Below are positions 34,782-42,115 of a stretch of DNA of 64,000 nucleotides, in pieces; within the stretch, counting starts at the first letter, position 1; each line of letters begins with the position of its first letter. The stretch is from the NCBI RefSeq assembly GCF_014648495.1, contig NZ_BMRF01000006.1, forward strand, positions 248,001 through 312,000, written 5' to 3'. The notes under the pieces are model-generated. The model saw only the letters and a list, made by a program, of their open reading frames with translations, had not been told where the DNA came from and made no database searches. A program made the position numbers and the translations under genes. The DNA is from Actinomadura cremea. GTDB taxonomy: Bacteria; Actinomycetota; Actinomycetes; Streptosporangiales; Streptosporangiaceae.

Positions 34782-36134
34782 CTAGGGCGTGCCCCGCGAC
34801 GTCGTCAGGCCCGCGGCCTCGGCGGCGGCGTAGTCGTCGTCGATCAGGACGACGTCGCGGCCCGCGCGGTCGAGGAGGCTCGCGGCGATCGAGGCGCGGT
34901 AGCCGCTCGCGCAGTGCACCCAGATCTCCTCGTCCGGGACCTCGTCCATGAGGGCCTCGAGGGAATGGAGCGGGACGCCGATCGAGCCGGCGACCGCGCC
35001 GTCCGCGCGCTCGTCCGTGCGGCGGACGTCCAGGACGGTCGCGCCCGCGGGGACGTCGGCGAACGCGGCGGTCGGGTAGGAGGCGACACGGCTCGGGGCG
35101 GCGACCTCGGCGGGGGACCCGACGGCGGCCCCCGCCGGGCGCTCGACGCCGATCCGGACGAGCTGCCGCTGGGCGTCGGCGATCTGCTCGGGCGAGTCGC
35201 CGACCAGGGTCGGCGGAGCGCCCCAGGGGATCAGCCAGCCGATGTAGGTGGCGAAGGAGCGGGCGAGTTCGACGCCGACGGTGCCCCGCACGTGCGCGGC
35301 GGCATAGGCGGTCCGCGAGCGCAGGTCGACCACCCACTCGCCGCGCGCGATGCGGTCGGCGAGTTCGGCCGGGGCGACGGGGACGGGCGGCGACAGGTCG
35401 GCGGGGCCCGCGCCGGCGAGGTTCCGCTCGCCCATCTGGGCGTAGTAGCGCGGGTAGGCGGTGAGGCCCGCGACGAGGCGGGAGACGAACGCGTCCTCGG
35501 ACGGCTCGGTCAGCGCGGTGTTGCGGGCGCGCTCGTCGCCGAGCGTCCGCACGGTGTCGTCGGTGGCGGGGGCGGACGAGCAGAAGCTGCCGAACCCGTG
35601 CGTCGGGTAGACGCGGGCGTCGTCGTCGGCGAGTTCGGCCAGGCGGTGCGCGGACCGGTACTGGGCGCGGGCGAGTTCGCCGGTGCGGGACGGGGCGGTG
35701 AGGTCGGTGCGCCCGACCGTCCCGTAGAGGAGCGAGCCCCCGGTGAACAGGGCCGTCCCGCCGGGGCCGCCGTCGATGGCGTAGGCGGCGTGGGCGTCGG
35801 TGTGGCCGGGCGTGGCGACGGCCCGGACGTGCAGGTCGCCGACGTCCAGTTCGTCGCCGTCGGCCATCGGGCGGTGGTCGAACGCGAGGAGGGCGGACGC
35901 GGGGAGGCCGTGCTCGGCGCCCGTGGCGCGGGCGAGTTCGAGGCCGCCGGACACGTAGTCGTTGTGGACGTGCGTCTCCAGGACGAGCGAGCAGCGCAGC
36001 CCGAGTTCGTCCAGGACGCGGGTGACGCGGTCGAGGTCGCGCTGCGGATCGACGACGACCGCGTGCTCGCCGTCGTGCGCGACGTGGCTGCGGTCGCCCA
36101 GCGCCGCGGTCTCGATGATCTCGACGTCGGCCAT
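34782..36134 (-). CDS. persulfide dioxygenase-like MBL protein fused to two rhodanese domains
   Basis: A 450-residue fusion. Residues 1-240 are a metallo-beta-lactamase fold with ETHVHNDYVSG (tyrosine in the place of the last motif histidine, as in MBL-rhodanese fusions), TPGHTDAH and YPTHGFGSFC. Residues about 255-345 form a rhodanese domain without an active cysteine (VVDLRSRTAYAAAHVRG). Residues about 355-450 form a second one with Cys408 in WVHCASGYRAS. Such proteins oxidise or transfer persulfide sulfur in sulfide detoxification. AGGGGG precedes the ATG. It stands alone. Confidence 0.88.
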   Translation of the reverse strand: MADVEIIETAALGDRSHVAHDGEHAVVVDPQRDLDRVTRVLDELGLRCSLVLETHVHNDYVSGGLELARATGAEHGLPASALLAFDHRPMADGDELDVGDLHVRAVATPGHTDAHAAYAIDGGPGGTALFTGGSLLYGTVGRTDLTAPSRTGELARAQYRSAHRLAELADDDARVYPTHGFGSFCSSAPATDDTVRTLGDERARNTALTEPSEDAFVSRLVAGLTAYPRYYAQMGERNLAGAGPADLSPPVPVAPAELADRIARGEWVVDLRSRTAYAAAHVRGTVGVELARSFATYIGWLIPWGAPPTLVGDSPEQIADAQRQLVRIGVERPAGAAVGSPAEVAAPSRVASYPTAAFADVPAGATVLDVRRTDERADGAVAGSIGVPLHSLEALMDEVPDEEIWVHCASGYRASIAASLLDRAGRDVVLIDDDYAAAEAAGLTTSRGTP

Positions 36135-36218
36135 GGTCGCCCCCTTCGGCCGCCCGCCCGTGCGGCGGGCCCGTCCCGTTCGACGAGGAGTACATGCCCG
36201 TCCGAAACGGGACAATTC

Positions 36219-36256
36219 GGCCCCGCAGCCCGGATCGGGGTGGAGGCTGCGGGGCC
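36219..36256. terminator. hairpin after the DUF397 gene
   Basis: GGCCCCGCAGCC pairs perfectly with GGCTGCGGGGCC over a 14-base loop, 18 bases past the end of the minus-strand DUF397 gene. Confidence 0.7.
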
Positions 36257-36273
36257 GGAGGCGGGGCGGGGGG

Positions 36274-36516
36274 TCAGGAGCCCTCGGCGGGCTCCTCCTC
36301 GAGAAGGTCGTCGAACTCGCCGTCCTTGACGCCCGCGATGAAGGCGTCCCACTCGGCCTCGGTGAAGTAGAGGATCGGGCCCTCGGCGTTCTTCGCGTCG
36401 CGCATGACGACGGCCCGCTCACCGAAGTCCTTGTGCTGGACGGGGACGTCCTTGCCATCGATGAACTCGATGATGACCCCGTCGCTGAGGATCGGTTCCT
36501 GGTCGGTCACTGGCAC
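36274..36516 (-). CDS. DUF397 protein
   Basis: An 80-residue protein whose second half, VVMRDAKNAEGPILYFTEAEWDAFIAGVKDGEF, is the DUF397 motif. In actinomycetes DUF397 proteins nearly always accompany an XRE-family HTH protein in a developmental or antibiotic-linked switch (BldB/AbaA-type context). No HTH partner is adjacent here, so this is an orphan. The GTG start is used. The N terminus lacks the usual WxKSS motif, which is unusual for the family. Confidence 0.8.
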   Translation of the reverse strand: MPVTDQEPILSDGVIIEFIDGKDVPVQHKDFGERAVVMRDAKNAEGPILYFTEAEWDAFIAGVKDGEFDDLLEEEPAEGS

Positions 36517-36581
36517 ACCTTCTTCGTCCCGGCGCTGTCGGCCCCCAGGTTAGTGCGAGACCGGCCGGTCACACAGGGGAA

Positions 36582-36621
36582 CGCCCCGGCCGCCCCGGGT
36601 GGGGAGCGGGCGGCCGGGGCG
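36582..36621. terminator. hairpin after the protease gene
   Basis: CGCCCCGGCCGCC pairs perfectly with GGCGGCCGGGGCG over a 14-base loop, immediately past the end of the minus-strand protease gene. Confidence 0.75.
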
Positions 36622-36626
36622 GGGCG

Positions 36627-38087
36627 TCACGGCCGGGAGAAGCCGAGCGTGTACTCGCCCGAACCGCCGTAGGCGTGGACGCGGTACCGGTAGTAGCCCG
36701 CGGTGCCGTTGTAGGAGATGTTCTCGTCGGGCGTCGGGCTGATCGACTGCGCGACGGTCTGCCAGGCGGCGCCGCTCCACTTCTGCAGGTACAGGTCGAA
36801 GTCGGTGCCGTCGGGCCCGTCCAGGCAGGCGGTGTGGGCGCCGGACGAGGTGCTCTGGTAGTAGCTCCCGTTCGGCTGGTAGGTGCTCGCGCCGGAGCTC
36901 AGCGAACCGGCCGCGTTCGTCTCGTGGCCGTCGCACGAGCCCGGGTCCGGACCGGGGCCGCCGTCACCGGAGGTGACCAGCTCGCGGCCCTGCTGCGCGA
37001 GGATCTGCAGCACCTCGCCGACGGGCTGGAAGTACATCTCGTCGCCGCCGCCCTGGCCGTCCCGGCAGGTGCCGGAGCCGCCGGACGTGATGCCCTGCGC
37101 CTGGCCGTCCTCGGTGAACAGCGCGCCGCCCGAGTCGCCGGGGTCGGCGCAGATGTTCGTGCGGATCAGCCCGGTGACGGTGCCCTCCGCGTACCGGACG
37201 GTCGCGCCCCGCTGGAGGATCTGCCCGCACCAGATCTGGGTGTCGGTCGTCGAACCGGACCGGCAGACGCGCGTGCCGACCGGGGCCTCGACGGCGCCGT
37301 TGATCGTCTGGTACGTGCCGTTCCAGCGGTTGACCTTCGGCGTGGGCGTCCACTGGCTGTTCGTGTCGACCCACGCGTAGTCGTTGCCGGGGAACGACGA
37401 GCCGCCGAAGCGGCCCTGCGCGACCTGGTTGTCGCCGCTCGTCGTCTCGCCGGTGCCGCCGCAGTGCCCGGCGGTGATGTAGCCGCCGTCCACCGAGAAC
37501 GCGACCGAGCAGCCCGCGGACGGCGTCCAGTAGCGCTCGCCGCCGACGATGTCGTACATCGGGCGCGGTTTCGCCGCCGCGTGGACGTACTCGACCGCGC
37601 CCGCGTCGACGCCGCTCGCCTTCGCGAACCGCTGCACGGCGGACGGCGAGGACGCCCGGACGACCACGCGGTTGCTCTCCGGGGCGACGTACCAGGCGGT
37701 CACGGCCTCCGGTGCCGACTTCGCGTGCCGGTTCAGCCTCGCCTGGACGGACGTGAGGTCGCGGGCGCCGTACTCCACGACCTCGGGCGCCGCGCCCGCC
37801 TTCTCGATCTCGGCGACCCGGCCGGCGTCGGTGGTGGCGACGACGACCTCGGCGGTGCGGCCGGAGCCGCGCTCGACCCAGGCGCCGCCGAAGTCCGCGC
37901 CGAGCGACATCTCGAGCTTCTTCTGGATGCGCGCGGCCCGCAGATCGGGGTCCGGCGCGGGAGCGGCCGGGGCGGCCTGCGGACGGTGGGACGCCGCGCT
38001 CGCGGCCTCCGCGAACGCCGGAGTCGCCGACGCGGCGATGAGGCCGGAGGCGGCCATGATGCCCAGCACAACGCGTTTGCGGGCCAT
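36627..38087 (-). CDS. secreted streptogrisin-like serine protease with C-terminal PPC-like domain
   Basis: A 486-residue S1E protease. Signal peptide 1-26 (ends TPAFA), alpha-lytic-type pro-region about 45-175, mature enzyme from about 177 (YDIVGGERYW). The triad is His208 in ITAGHCGG, Asp236 in GNDYAWVD and Ser319 in DPGDSGGALF. Six cysteines in the mature domain suit disulfides. After a Gly/Pro linker (about 380-393) a bacterial pre-peptidase C-terminal-like beta domain follows (TDFDLYLQKWSGAAWQTV, YRYRVHAYGGSGEYTLGF). The pro-region acts as an intramolecular chaperone in this family. The gene is divergent from the ECF sigma operon. Confidence 0.92.
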   Translation of the reverse strand: MARKRVVLGIMAASGLIAASATPAFAEAASAASHRPQAAPAAPAPDPDLRAARIQKKLEMSLGADFGGAWVERGSGRTAEVVVATTDAGRVAEIEKAGAAPEVVEYGARDLTSVQARLNRHAKSAPEAVTAWYVAPESNRVVVRASSPSAVQRFAKASGVDAGAVEYVHAAAKPRPMYDIVGGERYWTPSAGCSVAFSVDGGYITAGHCGGTGETTSGDNQVAQGRFGGSSFPGNDYAWVDTNSQWTPTPKVNRWNGTYQTINGAVEAPVGTRVCRSGSTTDTQIWCGQILQRGATVRYAEGTVTGLIRTNICADPGDSGGALFTEDGQAQGITSGGSGTCRDGQGGGDEMYFQPVGEVLQILAQQGRELVTSGDGGPGPDPGSCDGHETNAAGSLSSGASTYQPNGSYYQSTSSGAHTACLDGPDGTDFDLYLQKWSGAAWQTVAQSISPTPDENISYNGTAGYYRYRVHAYGGSGEYTLGFSRP

Positions 38088-38341
38088 GTGGCTCTCCTGG
38101 TGGGGGTGAGGGGGAGAGGAACGGGCGCCCGATGCCCGGACTGTACGACCAGGGGGAACCGGTCACAATGAATCGCCTTCGAGTGGTTTTTCAGTGTTGA
38201 TTGCGTTGTCGTCGAAGGCGCCGCCCCGGCCCCGCCCCCGGCTCCCGCCCCGGCCCGCGGCGGGTCCGGGAAGGCGGCGCGAACGCGCGGCGGGGGATCG
38301 GCGAAGCGGGAATGACCGACGCTCACAGCGGAAGGCACGAC

Positions 38342-38416
38342 ATGATCCCTGACCCCCCGCGGGCGGAGCCCCCGGAGCGCCCGCAGCCCCCCGAACCGGC
38401 GGGCGGACGAGCGTGA
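38342..38416 (+). CDS. proline-rich leader frame coupled to the ECF sigma gene
   Basis: An ATG with GGAAGG six bases before it opens 24 codons rich in proline (MIPDPPRAEPPERPQPPEPA). Its TGA overlaps the GTG start of the sigma factor by four bases. The same frame also has an ATG ten codons earlier. Proline runs slow ribosomes unless EF-P is active, so this could set sigma factor output. It may equally be an untranslated stretch. Confidence 0.4.
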   Translation: MIPDPPRAEPPERPQPPEPAGGRA

Positions 38417-38991
38417 CCGCGCCGACGGTGAGCGGCGACGCCGAGATCGTCCGGCGCTCGGCGACCGAACCGGAGTGCTTCGCCGCCCTGTTCGACCGGC
38501 ACTACACCGCGATCCACGGGTACGCGGCGCGCCGCCTCGGCCCGACCATCGCCGACGACGTCGCCGCCGAGACGTTCCTGATCGCGTTCGACCGGCGCGA
38601 CCGCTACGACCCGTCCCGTGCCGACGTCCGGCCCTGGCTGTACGGGATCGCGTCCAACCTCATCGCGCGGCACCACCGCGCCGAGGCCCGCCAGTACCGG
38701 GCGCTGGCCCGCGCCGGGACCCGCGACGTCGAGGCCGGGCACGCCGACCGCGTCGCCGGACGGCTCGACGCGCAGGCCGCCCGCGGCCCGCTCGCCAGGG
38801 CGCTGCGGAAGCTGCCGCGCGGCGACCGGGACGTGCTGCTCCTCGTCGCCTGGGCCGACCTCGGCGTCCGGGAGGCGGCCGAGGCGCTCGGCATCCCGGC
38901 CGGGACCGCGCGCTCCCGGCTGCACCGGGCCCGCACGAGAATCCGCGCCGCGCTGGGCGACACCACCGAGCTTAGAGAGGACACCTTCTGA
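38413..38991 (+). CDS. ECF RNA polymerase sigma factor
   Basis: A 192-residue SigE-like ECF factor. Region 2 is FAALFDRHYTAIHGYAARRLG...DDVAAETFLIAF with RPWLYGIASNLIARHHR; region 4 is LRKLPRGDRDVLLLVAWADLGVREAAEALGIPAGTARSRLHRARTRIR. The GTG start overlaps the proline-rich frame. The next gene starts one base inside its stop and encodes a membrane protein that is probably its anti-sigma partner. Confidence 0.92.
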   Translation: MTAPTVSGDAEIVRRSATEPECFAALFDRHYTAIHGYAARRLGPTIADDVAAETFLIAFDRRDRYDPSRADVRPWLYGIASNLIARHHRAEARQYRALARAGTRDVEAGHADRVAGRLDAQAARGPLARALRKLPRGDRDVLLLVAWADLGVREAAEALGIPAGTARSRLHRARTRIRAALGDTTELREDTF

Positions 38992-40001
38992 TGAACGACA
39001 TCGACGCCCTGCGCGAGGCGTGGGACGCGCCCGAGGGCCCGTCCGCGGAGGCCCGCGCCGGGGCCCGCACCGCGCTGGTGGACCGCACGGCCGGACGGGC
39101 GCCCGCCGCGTCGTCGCGTCCGGTCGCGCGCGCCCGCCGCCTCCCGCGCCTCGGGATCCGGCTCGCCGCCGTCGGCGCGCTCGCCACCGCCGCCGTCGTC
39201 GGTGTGACGGTGCTGCAGCAGGCGGGCGGCGTGGACGAGCACGGCCGACCCGCGCCGGCCGTGCCGGGCATCCCGGCGGCGCCGGTCGCCAACGCCTCGG
39301 AGTTGCTGGAGCGGGCCGCCAAGTCCGCCGAGGTCCGCTCGTTCACGCCGCCGCGGCCCGACCAGTGGATCTACGTCGAGTCGCGGTCGCGGCGCGGCGA
39401 CACCCCCAACGGGCCGGTGTCGGACGACCCGGCCGACACCCGGACGAACCGGAGCTGGACGCGCGCCGACGGCAAGGTCCTCGCCTACACGGAGGACGGG
39501 AAGCTCGTGCAGTCGGCGATGCCGGCGACGACGCCGCCCGCGGACTACGCGAGCCTGTCGAAACTGCCGACGGACCCGGACGCGCTGCTGAAGTGGACGT
39601 ACGCGGACATGGGCGGGCTGGGCGAGACCGCCGAGGGCCGCTACTCGACGGCGTACACGATGCTGACCGCGATCCTGCGGGACAGCGAGCTGCCGCCGAA
39701 GGTCGAGGCGGCGCTGTTCCGCGCGATCAAGAAGATCCCGGACGTGACGCTCGTCGAGGGACGGGTGGACATGGCCGGGCGGCAGGCGATCGCGCTCGGG
39801 CGGATCACCGAGGGCTACCTCCACGAGGAGATCCTCTTCGATCCGAAGACCTACGAGTACCTCGGTGAGCGGGCGGTCGCGATCAAGGACAACACGACCC
39901 GCGGGGAGGACGGGACCCGCTCGGTGCGCGAGGGCGACCTGCTGCGGCTGACCGTCCAGGTGAAGTCCGGGATCGTCGACGAGGCCGGGCAGCGGCTGTG
40001 A
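38991..40001 (+). CDS. CU044_5270-type membrane protein, probable anti-sigma partner
   Basis: A 336-residue protein. Residues 1-50 are cytoplasmic and charged, 52-75 form one helix (GIRLAAVGALATAAVVGVTVL), and the rest is extracytoplasmic (WIYVESRSRRGDTPNGP, LKWTYADMGG, HEEILFDPKTYEYLGERAV). Proteins of this family follow ECF sigma genes in actinomycetes and have the topology of an anti-sigma factor, but the N-terminal segment is too short for a standard zinc anti-sigma domain and has no HxxxCxxC motif. Its role as an anti-sigma is therefore inferred from position. Confidence 0.8.
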   Translation: MNDIDALREAWDAPEGPSAEARAGARTALVDRTAGRAPAASSRPVARARRLPRLGIRLAAVGALATAAVVGVTVLQQAGGVDEHGRPAPAVPGIPAAPVANASELLERAAKSAEVRSFTPPRPDQWIYVESRSRRGDTPNGPVSDDPADTRTNRSWTRADGKVLAYTEDGKLVQSAMPATTPPADYASLSKLPTDPDALLKWTYADMGGLGETAEGRYSTAYTMLTAILRDSELPPKVEAALFRAIKKIPDVTLVEGRVDMAGRQAIALGRITEGYLHEEILFDPKTYEYLGERAVAIKDNTTRGEDGTRSVREGDLLRLTVQVKSGIVDEAGQRL

Positions 40002-40015
40002 GCTGAGCGGCGCCC

Positions 40016-40046
40016 GGACGGGCGGACGGGCGGACGGGCGGACGGG
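40016..40046. repeat. 8-bp tandem repeat, nearly four copies
   Basis: GGACGGGC is repeated almost four times directly after the membrane-protein gene. The last unit also forms the left arm of a hairpin. Confidence 0.75.
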
Positions 40047-40071
40047 AAGCTTCCCCCGGCCGCCCGTCCGC
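40038..40071. terminator. bidirectional hairpin before the kstR end
   Basis: GCGGACGGG pairs with CCCGTCCGC, and the loop holds the palindrome GGGAAGCTTCCC overlapping the stem. It lies between convergent genes. Confidence 0.65.
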
Positions 40072-40099
40072 GCGCCCGGCTCTCGCGCCGGGCCGCGGG

Positions 40100-40741
40100 T
40101 CAGTGGTCGTCGAGCAGCCGCGCGGCGGCGATCTCCAGCCGGGCCTGGATCTCGTCGGCCCCGGCCTGGCCGCGCAGCATCTCGATCATCTCCATCGTCC
40201 AGACGGCGGTGAGCGCGCGCGCCATGACCCGCCGCGAGTCGTCCACGCCGGCGCCCGTCTCGGGACCGACGGCGGCGCGCAGCAGCAGGCCGGTCATCCG
40301 GTCGCTGAAGTCGGTCTGGACGTCCGACAGCAGCAGCGACCGGATCAGCGCGGCGGCCAGCTCCGGCTCCCGCATCAGGCCGCGGGTGGCGCGCATCAGC
40401 GCCTCCACCGCCCGCTGCGGGGACGTGCCCGCACGCGGCGGGCGCCGCTCGATGCTGCGCTCGAGCAGTTCGATCTCCTCGCCGACGACGGCCACGACGA
40501 GGTCGTCCTTCGAGGGGAAGTAGCGGTAGAGGGTGCCGAGGGCCACCCCGGCCCGTTCGGCGACGGTGCGCATCTGCATGGCCTCGATGCCGCCGCGCGA
40601 CGCGAGCGCGGCCGCCGCCTGGACGATACGCTTGCGCCGCTGGTGCTGGCTGCGGGACCGCGCGTTCTGGCCCGCCCGCCCGGCGGGCTGCCCCGGGCTC
40701 CCGTCCTCGGCCACGGTCGGCTCTGCGGTCACGGTCCTCAT
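40100..40741 (-). CDS. kstR: KstR-like TetR repressor of steroid catabolism
   Basis: A 213-residue TetR protein. SQHQRRKRIVQAAAALASRGGIEAMQMRTVAERAGVALGTLYRYFPSK tracks the DNA-binding region of M. tuberculosis KstR (RRKILDATMAIASKGGYEAVQMRAVADRADVAVGTLYRYFPSK). The N-terminal 30 residues are disordered. It lies divergent from the ChsE1/ChsE2/MaoC operon, and both sides of the gap carry AACnnGTT or related palindromes. Perfect KstR boxes occur far away in front of fadA5 and cyp125. GAAGGG precedes the ATG. Release is expected on binding of 3-oxo-cholestenoyl-CoA or similar. Confidence 0.85.
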   Translation of the reverse strand: MRTVTAEPTVAEDGSPGQPAGRAGQNARSRSQHQRRKRIVQAAAALASRGGIEAMQMRTVAERAGVALGTLYRYFPSKDDLVVAVVGEEIELLERSIERRPPRAGTSPQRAVEALMRATRGLMREPELAAALIRSLLLSDVQTDFSDRMTGLLLRAAVGPETGAGVDDSRRVMARALTAVWTMEMIEMLRGQAGADEIQARLEIAAARLLDDH

Positions 40742-40795
40742 CCCTTCGGGGCGGCCCGATCGCCCGCCCTGTCGCCCCCAGCCTACAACCCTTGC

Positions 40796-40809
40796 AAGAA
40801 CCTGTTATC
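40796..40809. promoter_or_regulatory. weak KstR-type site at the kstR side
   Basis: The core AACCTGTT fits AACnnGTT, but the outer T and A of the consensus are not met. It lies 55 bases upstream of the kstR start, a fitting place for autoregulation. Confidence 0.4.
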
Positions 40810-40916
40810 TGAACGGTCGGCGCAAGGCGACGCGAAGCCGCGCGTTGACGTCCCGTCCACGCGGCCATGCTAGGTGAATTACGACGTATCGACCGCTGAT
40901 CATCCCTCTGGACACA

Positions 40917-40938
40917 AAGTAGAATCTGTTCTACTTTC
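40917..40938. promoter_or_regulatory. operator of the ChsE1/ChsE2/MaoC operon
   Basis: AAAGTAGAA and TTCTACTTT form a perfect nine-base inverted repeat with a TCTG centre. The inner TAGAATCTGTTCTA differs from the KstR consensus at one base (AAT for AAC). It is 49 bases upstream of the chsE1 start. Confidence 0.7.
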
Positions 40939-40987
40939 AGCCGTGAGGTCGGTGCGGCCGGCCGCACCTCCCGGAAGGAGCGGATGA

Positions 40988-42115
40988 GTGGACTTCAACC
41001 TCGACGAGACCCGGAGCGAGCTCCGCGGCCTCGCCGCGGACGTCCTGGCGCGCGAGGCCACGGCCGAACGGCTGGAGGCGTTCGACGCGGAGCACGGCCC
41101 GGACGGCCCGGCGTTCGACGGCGGCACCTGGAAGGCGCTCGCGCAGGCCGGGCTGCTCGGCGTCGTCCTGCCCGAGGACGTCGGCGGCGCGGGCCTCGGC
41201 CCGATCGAACTGGCGGTCGTGCTGCGCGAGGTCGGCGCGCGGGTCGCGCCCGTCCCGGTGTACGCGTCGCTGGCGCTCGCCGCGCTGCCGATCGCCCGGC
41301 ACGGCACGGCGGAGCAGCGCGCGCTGCTGGCCCCGCTGACCGCGGGGGAGACCGTCCTGACCGGCGCGTACCGCGAGGTCGGCCCGGCCGGTGCGGTCGC
41401 GGCGACCGCCCGCCCGGACGGCGACGGGTTCGTCCTCGACGGCGTCAAGACGTTCGTGCCGTGCGCCCGCGAGGCGGCGCGGATCCTCGTCCCGGCCCGC
41501 GTCGCGGGCGCGGGCGTCGGGGTGTTCCTGGTCGAGCCGTCGCGGGTCGCGATCACCGCGCAGCCGTCGGCGATCTCCGAACCGCTGTCGCGGATCGCGC
41601 TGGACGGCGTCCGGGTCGGCGCGGACGCGCTGCTCGGCGGCCCCTCCGGCGCGGACGGCGCCGCCTGGGACACGCTGCGCCGGTCGGCCGTCGCGGGCGC
41701 CGTCGCCGTCTCGTCCGGGGTGATCGAGGGCGCCCTCGACCTCACCAAGGAGTACGTGAAGACGCGCGAGCAGTTCGACCGGGCGCTCGCGCAGTTCCAG
41801 GCCGTCACGATGCAGATCGGCGACGTCTACATCGCCAAGCGCGCCCTCGACGTGGCCGTCTGGGCGGGCGTGTGGCGGCTCGCCGAGGGCGCCCCCGACG
41901 CCGACGAGGTGCTGACGATCGCCGCCTACAACGCGTGCGAGCCCGTCGTCCAGGCCCTCTACACCTGCCAGCACCTGCACGGCGGCATCGGCCTCGACGT
42001 CACCTACCCGCTGCACCGCTACTTCGCCTGGGGCAAGCACTACGGGCACCTCCTCGGCGGCGCCGAGGACACCCTCGACACGCTCGGCGCACTCGTGCAG
42101 GTTCAGGAGGCCTGA
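40988..42115 (+). CDS. fadE28: acyl-CoA dehydrogenase subunit, ChsE1/FadE28-like
   Basis: A 375-residue acyl-CoA dehydrogenase fold. MDFNLDETRSELRGLAADVL, LPEDVGGAGLGPIELAVVLRE and the C-terminal CQHLHGGIGLDVTYPLHRYF match the FadE28 side of the ChsE1-ChsE2 pair. In that heterotetramer this subunit lacks the catalytic glutamate, which FadE29 provides. It dehydrogenates the three-carbon side-chain CoA ester of steroid degradation. The GTG is preceded by GGAG. It ends directly against the next gene, TGA then ATG. Confidence 0.87.
   Translation: MDFNLDETRSELRGLAADVLAREATAERLEAFDAEHGPDGPAFDGGTWKALAQAGLLGVVLPEDVGGAGLGPIELAVVLREVGARVAPVPVYASLALAALPIARHGTAEQRALLAPLTAGETVLTGAYREVGPAGAVAATARPDGDGFVLDGVKTFVPCAREAARILVPARVAGAGVGVFLVEPSRVAITAQPSAISEPLSRIALDGVRVGADALLGGPSGADGAAWDTLRRSAVAGAVAVSSGVIEGALDLTKEYVKTREQFDRALAQFQAVTMQIGDVYIAKRALDVAVWAGVWRLAEGAPDADEVLTIAAYNACEPVVQALYTCQHLHGGIGLDVTYPLHRYFAWGKHYGHLLGGAEDTLDTLGALVQVQEA

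Noticed and set aside
32413-36195. A minus-strand frame of more than 1200 codons
   Set aside because: It crosses the MarR gene, cholesterol oxidase and the rhodanese fusion in the wrong frame, and its translation is low-complexity Arg/Pro/Gly/Ala.
40016-40046. Possible CRISPR or replication-origin iterons from short tandem repeats
   Set aside because: The units are 8 bases, directly adjacent without spacers, and only four copies; similar slippage repeats occur at 3711-3740 and 29505-29537.
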